Below are positions 51,070-60,385 of a stretch of DNA of 64,000 bases, piece by piece. The DNA comes from Sphingobacterium sp. GVS05A. GTDB taxonomy: Bacteria > Bacteroidota > Bacteroidia > Sphingobacteriales > Sphingobacteriaceae. The DNA lies in the NCBI RefSeq assembly GCF_019969845.1, contig NZ_JAHXYR010000003.1:248001-312000 (forward strand). Direction: 5' to 3'. Numbering within the stretch: the stretch's first letter is position 1; each line of letters begins with the position of its first letter. The translations under genes and the position numbers were made by a program. The notes beneath the pieces were generated by a model. The model had not been told where the DNA came from, searched no databases, and saw nothing but the letters and a program-made list of their open reading frames with translations.

Positions 51070-52119
51070 TTAAGATTGGTGAGGGGCATGAACCACGACG
51101 TTCATTCCAGCACGTAGTTTTGTCAGGTCCTGTTTTGGTGAAAAGATAATTTTGATCGGTATGCGCTGTTCAATTTTAACGAAGTTTCCGGTTGCGTTAT
51201 CCTGAGGTATGGCCGAAAATCTAGACCCCGAAGCTGGAGAAAAGGAATGAATGATGCCTTTGAGATGTAAATTTGGAAAGGCATCTACTTGTATATTCAC
51301 CTCGGTACCTTCGGCGAGATTCGTTAGTTGGGTCTCTCTAAAATTCGCATTTATCCATTTCTCTTCACTGACAACATTGACTAAAGTTTGCCCTTCTTTA
51401 ACAAATTGCCCGGGTTGGATTGTTCTTTTCCCAACAAAACCGTCGTAGGGTGCTGTTACTATCGTATAGGAAAGGAAGACCTCTGCATTGTTTTTTGCGG
51501 CTTTTTTAATATCGATATTTGCCCTGGCAGGTAGCTCGTTGGCTTTTTCTTTACTTGTATTTAATTGTGCAGCGTTGTATTCTTCCTGTATGGCATTGAG
51601 TTGCGCCAAAGAAATTTCATATGCTGCCTTGGCATTATCGTATTGTTGTTTGGCCACGGCATCTGCTTCAAACAAATTTTTAAACCGTCTATAATCTTGT
51701 TCCGTTTGCCATACACTCACTTTGGCAGCTTCTAATTTTGCTTTTTGGACAGAAATACTATTGGCGGTAACATTTGTGCTTTTGACAATCACTTCGGCAT
51801 TTCGCTGACTACTTCGAAGTTCGGCATTAGCCATATCTACTTTGGTCTGATACTCGCTGGCATCGATGAGCAATAAGGTGTCACCACGATGTACATATTG
51901 ATTTTCTTCAAATCTGACTTCTTTCACAAAGCCTGCTATTCGACTTGCAACTGGTGTAACATACTGATCTATCTGAGCATCGTTTGTCGTTACGTGCTGA
52001 CTAGTAAATAGCAGATGTTTACCCAAAATGCCGATCCCTATGAGCAGCAAGATCGCGGCAAATACAACTAAAACTTTATTAAATCCCTTTGTCTTATCTT
52101 TATTTTCTTCTTTACCCAT
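51070..52119 (-). CDS. HlyD/EmrA-family membrane fusion protein
   Basis: This 349-residue adaptor has one N-terminal membrane helix (about 14-34). TTNDAQIDQYVTPVASRIAGFVKEVRFEENQYVHRGDTLLLID begins the split lipoyl domain, a coiled-coil hairpin covers about 85-200, and APYDGFVGKRTIQPGQFVKEGQTLVNVV completes the lipoyl part. A beta-barrel region with WINANFRETQLTNLAEG follows. The pattern is EmrA-like. It would bridge the MFS pump encoded 6 bp downstream to an outer-membrane channel that is missing here. Confidence 0.92.
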   Translation of the reverse strand: MGKEENKDKTKGFNKVLVVFAAILLLIGIGILGKHLLFTSQHVTTNDAQIDQYVTPVASRIAGFVKEVRFEENQYVHRGDTLLLIDASEYQTKVDMANAELRSSQRNAEVIVKSTNVTANSISVQKAKLEAAKVSVWQTEQDYRRFKNLFEADAVAKQQYDNAKAAYEISLAQLNAIQEEYNAAQLNTSKEKANELPARANIDIKKAAKNNAEVFLSYTIVTAPYDGFVGKRTIQPGQFVKEGQTLVNVVSEEKWINANFRETQLTNLAEGTEVNIQVDAFPNLHLKGIIHSFSPASGSRFSAIPQDNATGNFVKIEQRIPIKIIFSPKQDLTKLRAGMNVVVHAPHQS

Positions 52120-52129
52120 TATTGTTTTT

Positions 52130-52384
52130 ATGAATATTTAATTGCTTTTTCATCCATTCTCCTGGTGATCTACCCGTTAAGGTATGAGTGATTTGCATCC
52201 AAGGTTTCAACCAGCAATTTCCAAAATAGGATGACAAATTGTTCATGAATCGAGATTGCCCGGATGCGCTGTATAGGATACTTCTGTAAGCAAGGAGTGA
52301 AACTGTGTACAAAGATACTGCTGTGGACGGGAGTTTAGTTTTGTATAGTCGGACGGATATTTGTTCATTTGCGCCAAATTGCAA
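52130..52384 (-). pseudogene. possible AraC-family relic upstream of the efflux operon
   Basis: A 90-codon frame (52384 down to a stop at 52112) overlaps the hlyD start. Its C-terminal half, RFMNNLSSYFGNCWLKPW then THTLTGRSPGEWMKKQL, resembles the first HTH region of Bacteroidota AraC regulators (usual pattern YFADxLHV...LSHxLKxxTGKSPGEWI). The second HTH is absent, so it would be a truncated remnant of a regulator once co-directional with hlyD. It could also be chance similarity within the promoter region. Confidence 0.28.
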
Positions 52385-52403
52385 AAAAATGTAAATTTAA
52401 ATT

Positions 52404-53213
52404 ATGGAACAGGAACAACTAGCGGCTATTGATGACGATCAATACGACTTTTATGTATGTCATACACATGTAGATCGGATTGATCCCCGTGAATATATAC
52501 ATCGGAAAGCACGATTACTTTATGCGGATGGTGGTATTATACATATATTTACTGCCACGAAACATTGGTATTTGCCGGGTCGGTTTTACATGTGGATTCC
52601 CGCCAATACTGCTTATCATTTGGAAAGTTCCAGTTCTTCTATTCACTTGTATAGCTTTTACTTTAAAGAACAAGAGGGAACTCACCCCGTCCTTTTGGAT
52701 CCCAATATATTTTTAAGCAACGACCTGATGCGAGAGATGTTCTTATTTGCGAGGGATTGGGAAGGGGGAATCAGTAGAAAGACCCGCTACTCAAGGTATT
52801 GTTTGCTACGGGCGATGATGGCTATTATTCCGGAGATGAGTCGGCCGATAGATGCATTTCCTATGCAACATCCTTATCCTAAAAGCGAAAAGCTTCGGCG
52901 TGTCGCTCGATATTTAAACATGTATATTGATCAAGCCTTTAGTATCGAACAGGTGGCGGCGCAGTTTGGAATGAGCAGTAGATCCCTTTCACGACTTTTT
53001 AAGGAAGACATGGGCATCAGCTATATCCGGTTTTTAAGAGCTATACGCATTGCAAAAGCCTTGGAGCTGATGGCTGAAAATTCCTATTCTATCCTAGAAA
53101 TCGCTATGCGGATTGGCTACAACGAATTATCATCTTTCAGTAATATCTTTACGCGTGTAACGGGTATTCGTCCTTCGGTTTATATGTCGAAAATTAATGA
53201 ATACAAGAATTGA
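52404..53213 (+). CDS. AraC-family transcriptional regulator
   Basis: This 269-residue regulator has an N-terminal cupin-like ligand domain (LPGRFYMWIPANTAYHLESSSSSIHLYSFYF) and a C-terminal double HTH. The first helix pair is SIEQVAAQFGMSSRSLSRLFKEDMGISYIRFL and the second is SILEIAMRIGYNELSSFSNIFTRVTGIRPSVYM. Both halves of the AraC DNA-binding domain are intact. It is divergent from the hlyD-MFS operon across about 280 bp and probably activates or represses it. The effector is unknown. Confidence 0.9.
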   Translation: MEQEQLAAIDDDQYDFYVCHTHVDRIDPREYIHRKARLLYADGGIIHIFTATKHWYLPGRFYMWIPANTAYHLESSSSSIHLYSFYFKEQEGTHPVLLDPNIFLSNDLMREMFLFARDWEGGISRKTRYSRYCLLRAMMAIIPEMSRPIDAFPMQHPYPKSEKLRRVARYLNMYIDQAFSIEQVAAQFGMSSRSLSRLFKEDMGISYIRFLRAIRIAKALELMAENSYSILEIAMRIGYNELSSFSNIFTRVTGIRPSVYMSKINEYKN

Positions 53214-53222
53214 TTGCTTTTT

Positions 53223-56108
53223 TTATGCCAAAAGCTCGTGCAAATCTTCCTGAGAAAGCGATTTTATAAAACTTTCTTCTGTTGTAATGAGGCTTTGTGC
53301 AATGGATTTCTTGCGGTTCTGCAGCGCCAATATTTTCTCTTCTACGGTGTCCTTACTGATAAATTTATAGATAAATACATTCCGTGTCTGTCCAATACGA
53401 TGTGAACGGTCTACGGCTTGTTGTTCTACCGCAGGATTCCACCATGGATCTAGTATAAAGACATAATCCGCTTCAATCAGGTTGAGCCCTACGCCACCGG
53501 CTTTGATTGATATTAAGAACAACTTGGTGTTATTGTTTTTGCGGAATTGGCTCACCGCTTCGTCGCGGTTTTTGGTACCTCCGTCCAGGTAGGCATAGTT
53601 TGTCCCTTTCTTATCAAAATATTGCCTGAAGATATTGAGCTGTTTGACAAACTGGGAGAAAATAAGAACCTTATTTCCTCGCTGCATCACCATTTCAAGG
53701 GTCTCTATGACGGCGTCAAATTTTCCCGAATCACCCAAAAAGTCCTCGTCGACCATTCTAGGGTGATTGGCTAGCTGACGAAGCTTAGTCAGTCCCTGTA
53801 ATAGTGCAATTTGCGTTGATTTTGGTTTGTTGTCCAATTGTCCATCAAGAATGGCATTGCGATACTCAGATTTGACCTTCTCATAAAGTTCCGATTGTTT
53901 ATCGGTCATTTCACAATAGAGCACTTGTTCTGTTTTGGGCGGCAGTTCCTTTGCGACCTGATCTTTTGTACGTCTTAGAATGAAAGGTTTGACAATCGCC
54001 TGAAGGCGTTGTGCTTTTTCTTCATCCTTTTTCTTTTCAATGGGCTGTACAAACTCTTTTTGAAAGTAGGTGTAACTTCCCAATAAACCGGGATTAGTAA
54101 AGTGCATTTGTGCCCAAAGATCGGAAACAGAGTTTTCTACCGGTGTTCCGCTTAAAGCCAGTTTATTTTTGCTCTTCAGACTTTTTATGGCTTTAAAGGA
54201 TTTTGATGTCGGATTTTTAATATTCTGGCTTTCATCCAAGATGATATAATTAAAATAGAAGCTATTCAATATATCTTCATCAATACGTGCAATGCCGTAG
54301 GTGGTGATAATTAGATCGTATTTGGAGAACAGTGAGGCATCTTTGATGCGATTGTTTCCCGTGTGCAGATGGATTTTGAGCTGGGGAGCAAATTGATGTG
54401 CTTCTTTCTGCCAGTTGTAAACAAGTGACGTCGGTAATACCAGGAGTGATGTATGTATTTCCTGCTGATCGACAATCTGTTCTTTTTGTTGTTGTAATAG
54501 GGCTAAGGTTTGTATGGTTTTACCCAATCCCATATCATCTGCGAGACAGCCGCCAAATTTATATTGTTTCAGAAAGTTGAACCAGTTATATCCTGCTTTC
54601 TGATAAGGCCGGAGATTACCTTTGAAGTGCTTTGGCTCCGGAATATCTTCAATTTCTTCAAATGTAGCAAGATTTTGTAATTTACGACTGAAAACCAATT
54701 TGGTGTGTTCGCTAATCTCAAAGAGCAGGCCGATATGAACTTTGTTTAATTTAAGCTCATGTCTGTCGGCAGAAAACTGAAAGAGGTGATTGTATTGTGC
54801 AAACCATTCTTCGGGGATCATGGCGATTTCACCATTTGGCAGGGTAAATTCTTTGATATTGTTTAGAATATGATTTCTTAACTGAATAAAAGGAATTTCG
54901 TAAGGGCCGAATTTAGCGATAGCGCTGATATCGAACCAGTCATTATCCTCATCAATAGCGATGTCCAATGAGGTATGTCCGATGAAAAAGCGTTTTTGTT
55001 CACTGTTTTGTATAATTTGAACTCCCAGGGCCTTTATTTGTTCCTGATGATTATTTATCCAATCAAATATTGAAATGCGTTTTCCGGATTGAATAGATGG
55101 CGCAAGTAATCCAAGTTGGCGATCCAGATCCTCTAGGCCTAGGGCTTTAAGATTCTCCTGTTGTTGTTCCTCCCATTGTAAAGATCGTTTGACCCGATGA
55201 AAGATATACTGGTCTTTATCCTCATTATACTTCATTCGGACGGTAACTTTATTTTCCGCTCCCGCGGTAAATGTGTGGGGACCATATTTGAATTGCAGCT
55301 GTAATTGCGAAGCTCCATCTTCTACGTAGATCAGATGAAGTAACGGGATTGCTTGGTGCTGATGTGTCTGTATTTCAAAGCCCTCGGCATAAACATGGTA
55401 GCGTTCGATCAATCCACAGACAAAAGTTTCAAAATATTTTTTTTCGGTACTTCTTCCAACGGAAATATATCGTTTATTTAGAAAGGGACTCAATTTTTTT
55501 CCTTCCAGGGCCTGATCAAAATAGTATAGTGTATTGTTTAAAATTAGCCATGCCTGTGCATTGGTTAATACAATGGCATTTTTAAACATGAACTCCAAGC
55601 GTTGGTTTTCGTATTTTATGGTTGGAAAGTAACGTGTTTCTTCTTCGGTTCGGCGAAAGTGAAATAAGATAGAGGCCGCTGATGTTGCGCGTTTAATTTC
55701 CTGATCTGCTGGATAACCATCTTTACTCATCATGAAAAGCGGTTTATCTCCGATAGACTCAAAGAATTGAATCATCTTTTCATCAATCTTTGGGCGCAAT
55801 AGGTCATAGAGTTTTTTGTCAAAAACTTTAGAGAAAAAGTCTACGGGTCTGATTGCTTTTTTATAGTATTTTTTGATGAGATTTGTCTGTTCGATATCGT
55901 CGAGCAGTCGGATGAGCTTGTAGTCTACCTCATCCAATTCTGCAGCATAGGCATCTACAGTATTGCTAAATATACGTTGATATCGTAGTGAATAAGTCCC
56001 ATTGGGATTGAGTTTGACCATGTGTGGCTCAATGAGATAGCCAAGATAGGGATGCTCACAGATAGAATAAACGATTTTATATACTGGAAATGACTTTGAC
56101 TGTTGCAT
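53223..56108 (-). CDS. SNF2/SWI2-family DEAD-like helicase
   Basis: From the ATG complementary to 56106-56108 this is a 961-residue protein; an earlier in-frame ATG at 56150 is also possible. The C-terminal half is a SNF2 ATPase: LADDMGLGKTIQTLALL (Walker A), LLVLPTSLVYNWQKEA, ILDESQNIKNP (motif II, here DESQ), LALSGTPVENSVSDLW, KVLIFSQFVKQL, and DRSHRIGQ near the end. The first 480 residues are poorly conserved, with no clear zinc-binding SWIM motif. Bacterial SNF2 proteins are thought to act on transcription complexes or DNA repair. The gene converges with the araC gene with only 9 bp between them. Confidence 0.9.
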   Translation of the reverse strand: MQQSKSFPVYKIVYSICEHPYLGYLIEPHMVKLNPNGTYSLRYQRIFSNTVDAYAAELDEVDYKLIRLLDDIEQTNLIKKYYKKAIRPVDFFSKVFDKKLYDLLRPKIDEKMIQFFESIGDKPLFMMSKDGYPADQEIKRATSAASILFHFRRTEEETRYFPTIKYENQRLEFMFKNAIVLTNAQAWLILNNTLYYFDQALEGKKLSPFLNKRYISVGRSTEKKYFETFVCGLIERYHVYAEGFEIQTHQHQAIPLLHLIYVEDGASQLQLQFKYGPHTFTAGAENKVTVRMKYNEDKDQYIFHRVKRSLQWEEQQQENLKALGLEDLDRQLGLLAPSIQSGKRISIFDWINNHQEQIKALGVQIIQNSEQKRFFIGHTSLDIAIDEDNDWFDISAIAKFGPYEIPFIQLRNHILNNIKEFTLPNGEIAMIPEEWFAQYNHLFQFSADRHELKLNKVHIGLLFEISEHTKLVFSRKLQNLATFEEIEDIPEPKHFKGNLRPYQKAGYNWFNFLKQYKFGGCLADDMGLGKTIQTLALLQQQKEQIVDQQEIHTSLLVLPTSLVYNWQKEAHQFAPQLKIHLHTGNNRIKDASLFSKYDLIITTYGIARIDEDILNSFYFNYIILDESQNIKNPTSKSFKAIKSLKSKNKLALSGTPVENSVSDLWAQMHFTNPGLLGSYTYFQKEFVQPIEKKKDEEKAQRLQAIVKPFILRRTKDQVAKELPPKTEQVLYCEMTDKQSELYEKVKSEYRNAILDGQLDNKPKSTQIALLQGLTKLRQLANHPRMVDEDFLGDSGKFDAVIETLEMVMQRGNKVLIFSQFVKQLNIFRQYFDKKGTNYAYLDGGTKNRDEAVSQFRKNNNTKLFLISIKAGGVGLNLIEADYVFILDPWWNPAVEQQAVDRSHRIGQTRNVFIYKFISKDTVEEKILALQNRKKSIAQSLITTEESFIKSLSQEDLHELLA

Positions 56109-56294
56109 TAAAAATAGCGGACCTTGTAAATAAAGGTATCTAATATACAATAAAATATACCATTAATCACAATTTGCCAGACGAAAATTAAAAAAATATA
56201 GCTAACGGAAGTTGTGTGTAAAAGTTCAGGTAAATATATAGAGAGCCTATTCATACACTTGAACGTATCAATGGACAATATCTCTATCTAATGA

Positions 56295-57074
56295 CTAAAA
56301 AATGCCTTCAAAAACAAATTGTGCTGGGCCTTTGAGGAAGACATCTGTAAAATTGTGTCCGTCTTTATGAAAGGAGACATAGAGTTGGCCGCCCAATACG
56401 CGAATTGGAATATTGATATTGCCTTGAAGATCTGCTTGTAGCGCTACTGCCATCGCTGCTGCAGTAGCACCTGTGCCACAGGCATAAGTTTCGTCTTCTA
56501 CACCGCGCTCAAATGTACGGAGGAAATAACCATCTTCTTCTTTTTCTATAAAATTGACGTTAATACCTTCTTTGGCATAGGTCGCGTTATTGCGGATCGA
56601 GAAGCCGTCCTGAAAAACATTTTTCTCTTTCAGGTTTGTAACGAAGGAAACATAATGGGGAGAGCCGGTCTGCAAGACATAAGCATCGCCGTCGCGACCA
56701 AATTCGCTGACATCAATCATTTGTAGGTTGACAAGATCGTTCGATAAAGAGGCATGATGTATTCCATCTACTGCCAAAAAGGCAGTACTGTCAGTAATGA
56801 TACCCAGGTCATGTGCAAATGCCACGATACAGCGTCCGCCATTGCCACACATGCTGCCCTCACGTCCATCTGCATTATAATAGATCATCTCAAAGTCGTA
56901 ATTTTCTTTGCTTTGGAGCAGCATAAGACCATCTGCACCAATACCAAATCTGCGGTCACAAAGACTTTTGACCAGTGCTTCATCTGCACGGTTGAATGAA
57001 TTATTGCGATTGTCCACTAAAATGAAATCATTTCCCGCTCCCTGATATTTTGAAAATCTTACTTTCGATGCCAT
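56295..57074 (-). CDS. dapF: diaminopimelate epimerase
   Basis: From the second in-frame ATG this is a 259-residue enzyme (266 from 57095). It interconverts LL- and meso-diaminopimelate for lysine and peptidoglycan synthesis. Counting from 57095, SMCGNGGRCI holds Cys83 and ETYACGTGATA holds Cys206, the two catalytic cysteines. FSKYQGAGNDFILVDNR at the start and GIGADGLMLL are typical. The starting MASKVRFSKYQG fits the family better than the seven-residue extension. It is monocistronic. Confidence 0.94.
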   Translation of the reverse strand: MASKVRFSKYQGAGNDFILVDNRNNSFNRADEALVKSLCDRRFGIGADGLMLLQSKENYDFEMIYYNADGREGSMCGNGGRCIVAFAHDLGIITDSTAFLAVDGIHHASLSNDLVNLQMIDVSEFGRDGDAYVLQTGSPHYVSFVTNLKEKNVFQDGFSIRNNATYAKEGINVNFIEKEEDGYFLRTFERGVEDETYACGTGATAAAMAVALQADLQGNINIPIRVLGGQLYVSFHKDGHNFTDVFLKGPAQFVFEGIF

Positions 57075-57215
57075 TATGTTGATTTGTAGTAACAAAAATA
57101 CGTTTTTTTGTTACAAAAAACCGCTAGAAAGTTAAGATTTGTTAAAATTATTGCATTTGTCTAGCAATTAACATTTTTTAACGTGTCGGATTTTCCGAAG
57201 GCCTTGAAATGGTAT

Positions 57216-57223
57216 TACATTTG
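57216..57223 (+). promoter_or_regulatory. possible -7 element of the htrA promoter
   Basis: TACATTTG is a perfect TAnnTTTG box about 80 bp upstream of the htrA start codon. No good TTTG is present at the expected -33 distance, so the promoter may need another factor. Confidence 0.35.
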
Positions 57224-57304
57224 AACATATCCGAATAAAATCGGTAATTTTAAGAGCAAAAATTATCAGCTTATATTAAGACAATTTAAAATATAGATAA
57301 GTTT

Positions 57305-58861
57305 ATGAATAAGGTCGGTTTAACGCTATTAACAGCTGTTTTCGGTGGAGCAGTAGCATTAGGTGGTTACAAGCTTATTGAGAATAAAAAACTCGATGGT
57401 ATGTCATTCGAAGACAAACAGAAAGTTTATTTTGCCAATAATCCTACAGGTGTGATGTCTTCCACAGGCAATCCTGATTTTACCCAGGCTTCGGCTGCGG
57501 TAGCTCCAGGTGTGGTACATATTAAGACAACATATAGTAGAAAGGGTTCCCAACAATCGCAGGGTTCTCCTTTTGATATGTTTGAAGAATTTTTTGGTAT
57601 GCCGCAGGGTGGTGGACGCCGTCAGATGCAGGCACAGCCAGTACAAGCATCGGGATCGGGTGTTATTATTTCGGATGACGGTTACATCGTTACTAATAAC
57701 CACGTGGTAGAGGATGCGGATAAGATCGAGGTGGTACTGACAGACAAACGTACGTTTGAAGCAAAATTGATCGGACGTGATCCCAATACGGATATTGCAT
57801 TATTGAAAGTTGCAGGCAAAGGTCTTCCTGTTGTAAAAATGGGTAATTCGGATAATGTCAATGTAGGTGAATGGGTATTGGCCTTTGGTTACCCACTTGG
57901 TTTACAGTCTACGGTGACAGCGGGTATCGTCAGTGCAACAGGTCGCGATATTGGTATCTTAAGAGAGGGACAACAGCAACGTGGTAATCCTTTTGGGGGT
58001 GGTGCAGAGCAGCCACTTGCAAGCTCGGCTATCGAATCTTTTATACAGACAGATGCCGTAATCAACAAAGGGAATAGTGGTGGAGCATTAACAAATGCTT
58101 CGGGTGAATTAATAGGTATCAACTCAGCAATTGCGTCACCAACGGGGGTATATGCCGGTTACGGATTTGCGATTCCAGTTAATTTGGTGAAAAAAATTGC
58201 GGATGATTTTGTTGAATTTGGTAATGTAAAACGTGGTTATATTGGTGTTAGTTATGTGCCTATAACCTCAGAATTGGCCAAAGAAAAAGGTATTACAGAG
58301 ATTAATGGTTTATATGTGGAGGATGCGGTCACTGGTGGAGCCGCTGAAGCTGCAGGTATTAAAAAAGGAGATATCTTAACGAAGATCAATGGTAAGGTGA
58401 TTACGGGTTCTCCTGTATTAAGTGAAACTATCGGCCGTCTACGTCCGGGTGATAAAGTGAATATTACCTACAAACGTGAGGGTAAGGAAAAACAGGTTTC
58501 TTTGACATTGAAAGGTGAAGAATCGCTTAAATCAGCTTCTGGCGCGAGTGGAAAAGCTTCGAAAAGCGCAACTGAAATCTACAACAAATTAGGAGCAAGC
58601 TTTATTCCTGCCTCTGCAGCGAAGAAAAAAGAATTGGGTGTAAACTCCGGTGTTGTGGTGACACAAGTAAACCGTGGTGGTATATTTGATTACTTCGGTG
58701 TCGAAAGAGGCTTAGTAATTACAGAGATCAATGGAAAAGCTGTCAATAGTGTTGATGATGTAGAATCTGCATTGGGTGCCACTCAGCGTAATATTGTACG
58801 CTTAAAAGGTGTGTCTCCGCAAGGTGGTGCAGTTCAACTCAGCTTCCCAGTGGAATATTAA
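57305..58861 (+). CDS. periplasmic serine protease of the HtrA/DegP family
   Basis: This 518-residue Do-like protease has one N-terminal hydrophobic helix (about 5-22) that may be a signal peptide or anchor. The trypsin-like domain shows TNNHVVEDAD (His133), DPNTDIALLK (Asp163) and INKGNSGGAL (Ser258). Two PDZ domains follow (about 295-395 and 430-515), as in DegP. It also has a Met/Gln/Gly-rich loop near residue 100. The expected role is degrading or refolding damaged envelope proteins. It is monocistronic and ends at a strong terminator. Confidence 0.94.
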   Translation: MNKVGLTLLTAVFGGAVALGGYKLIENKKLDGMSFEDKQKVYFANNPTGVMSSTGNPDFTQASAAVAPGVVHIKTTYSRKGSQQSQGSPFDMFEEFFGMPQGGGRRQMQAQPVQASGSGVIISDDGYIVTNNHVVEDADKIEVVLTDKRTFEAKLIGRDPNTDIALLKVAGKGLPVVKMGNSDNVNVGEWVLAFGYPLGLQSTVTAGIVSATGRDIGILREGQQQRGNPFGGGAEQPLASSAIESFIQTDAVINKGNSGGALTNASGELIGINSAIASPTGVYAGYGFAIPVNLVKKIADDFVEFGNVKRGYIGVSYVPITSELAKEKGITEINGLYVEDAVTGGAAEAAGIKKGDILTKINGKVITGSPVLSETIGRLRPGDKVNITYKREGKEKQVSLTLKGEESLKSASGASGKASKSATEIYNKLGASFIPASAAKKKELGVNSGVVVTQVNRGGIFDYFGVERGLVITEINGKAVNSVDDVESALGATQRNIVRLKGVSPQGGAVQLSFPVEY

Positions 58862-59422
58862 AAATTGAATTAAGAATTGGTTGATTAATATAGTTTAGGT
58901 GGTTCTAACCGTAAGGTTAGACCACCTTTTTTATTAAAGGGTATCGTTTGTTTTAAGGGCGAGCAAGATCTTTAAATATTTGATGCATTTGTCACGGGAA
59001 AATAATCCCCACTAGGATATGGTCACTGAGATTTTGGTACATGATATCATCGCCTATTGTGCGCACTTTCATAAACCTTTGTGTGAATGCCGTGGATGCA
59101 TGAAAATTTAGTCTAAAATGCCGGAATTTTGGGAATCGTCTGGATGCTCCAATTGTAACCGGAAAGTACGATTTCATCAGGGTTGTTTCTTTAATAGTTT
59201 AAGTTTAGTTATTTTGCGCAATAATGTTGAGATAGACTGTTCCCGCTTTGAAAAATGAGCTGTAACATGTTTATGATTTATAGTTACATAATTATACCCA
59301 TGGAAGTTTAGAGGGCCTTTCGGAAGTCAATAACATACGATCTGTCCAAATGTTGATAGCAATTGAGATAGTCGATTTATCGTATTGTTCTTTAGGTTAC
59401 ATGGTTTAAAAAAAGTATTTCG
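58862..59422. other. 561-bp gap with terminator; possible relic ORF
   Basis: After the htrA terminator (58897-58932) no convincing gene is seen up to the phosphatase start. A 61-codon minus-strand frame (58992-59177, starting MKSYFPVTIGASRRFPKF) has no recognisable motif and no clear start signal. It may be a degraded or lineage-specific gene. Confidence 0.4.
58897..58932 (+). terminator. rho-independent terminator after htrA
   Basis: AGGTGGTTCTAACC (58897-58910) pairs with GGTTAGACCACCT (58915-58927) with one bulged base and a GTAA tetraloop. Six T residues follow. Confidence 0.92.
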
Positions 59423-59866
59423 ATGAAAATTTTAATGGTCTGTTTGGGAAATATCTGTCGTTCGCCATTGGCACATGGGATATTGAAGCAAAAAGTAAAA
59501 GATAAACAATTAAACTGGGTAGTAGAATCTGCAGGTACAGGTGACTGGCATATTGCTGAGGCGCCCGACCGAAGGGCAATTGCGATTGCAAAGAAATATG
59601 GGGTCGATATATCCGGACAACGGGCAAGACATTTCCACCCTGCATTTTTTAATGAATATGATCTTATTTTTGTCATGGACCGTCAGAATTTTGCGGATGT
59701 CTGTGCACAGGCGGAAAACAAAGATGATTTGGAGAAGGTACAATTGTTTTTAGATGATGATATCGTTCCTGATCCGTATTTTGATGACAATTTGTTTGAC
59801 CCCGTTTTTCAAATGATTGACAAGCGTTGTACGGAGGTTATCGCGAAGGTGTCACCCTTCTCGTAA
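59423..59866 (+). CDS. low-molecular-weight protein tyrosine phosphatase
   Basis: This 147-residue phosphatase starts with MKILMVCLGNICRSPLAHGIL, where Cys7-(x)5-Arg13-Ser14 is the catalytic P-loop. IVPDPYFDD gives the general acid Asp117. FVMDRQNF is another family motif. It dephosphorylates phosphotyrosine or small phosphate esters in the cytoplasm. No capsule or kinase genes are nearby, so its target is unknown. It stands alone after a long gap. Confidence 0.92.
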   Translation: MKILMVCLGNICRSPLAHGILKQKVKDKQLNWVVESAGTGDWHIAEAPDRRAIAIAKKYGVDISGQRARHFHPAFFNEYDLIFVMDRQNFADVCAQAENKDDLEKVQLFLDDDIVPDPYFDDNLFDPVFQMIDKRCTEVIAKVSPFS

Positions 59867-60034
59867 ATGACATTGATATTATCTGAATATCGTGAATTAA
59901 TTCCTAATTTTCGATGGTTAAAAATTCCAAAAGGAGAGGAAGACTTTTGGAGATCTCGGTGAATAATGTTTTAGAAAAGGATAATATCATAAGCCTACGC
60001 AGGTGAATTTGTCTTTTTTGTTTAAAGAAAAAAA

Positions 60035-60382
60035 ATGAAAGCAGCAGAAGTAAACAAGAAGTGGAGCACCTTGCAGGGTGAAATAGCTTCTTTATTTGAT
60101 ATGGAAAAACCTGACATCAAGGTGTGTTTATTCCTTATTGGTGTGCAGGAATTGGGAAAAGGTCCACAGAATTTCTCAAAGCGACAAAAAGAGGAGTTGA
60201 TGCATATCGCTACATGTCGCTTGTTCAGTGCAATGGGATTCTATACCCTAAAGGGGCTGGATGAAGAAGGGTGGCCACACTGGGAGCTGATAAAACCCAT
60301 TCCTAACTACACCTTATTGGAGCAGGAACTTATTATGAAGTCCTTGATTATTGATTATTTTGAAGAGTTAAACGTCATCTAA
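60035..60382 (+). CDS. conserved hypothetical protein, 115 residues
   Basis: I do not recognise this family. The protein is soluble, without a leader or membrane helix, and mixed alpha/beta by appearance. GPQNFSKRQKEELMHIATCRLFSAMGFYTLKGLDEEGWPHWELIKPIPNY looks like a well-conserved core, and the C terminus (LLEQELIMKSLIIDYFEEL) should be helical. The composition matches neighbouring genes, so it is almost certainly real. The cyclophilin gene begins three bases after its stop, so they are probably co-transcribed. Confidence 0.75.
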   Translation: MKAAEVNKKWSTLQGEIASLFDMEKPDIKVCLFLIGVQELGKGPQNFSKRQKEELMHIATCRLFSAMGFYTLKGLDEEGWPHWELIKPIPNYTLLEQELIMKSLIIDYFEELNVI

Positions 60383-60385
60383 AGT

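Noticed and set aside
59867..59962. 31-codon frame directly after the phosphatase stop codon
   Set aside because: It is short, ends quickly and has no continuation in other frames that would suggest a broken gene.
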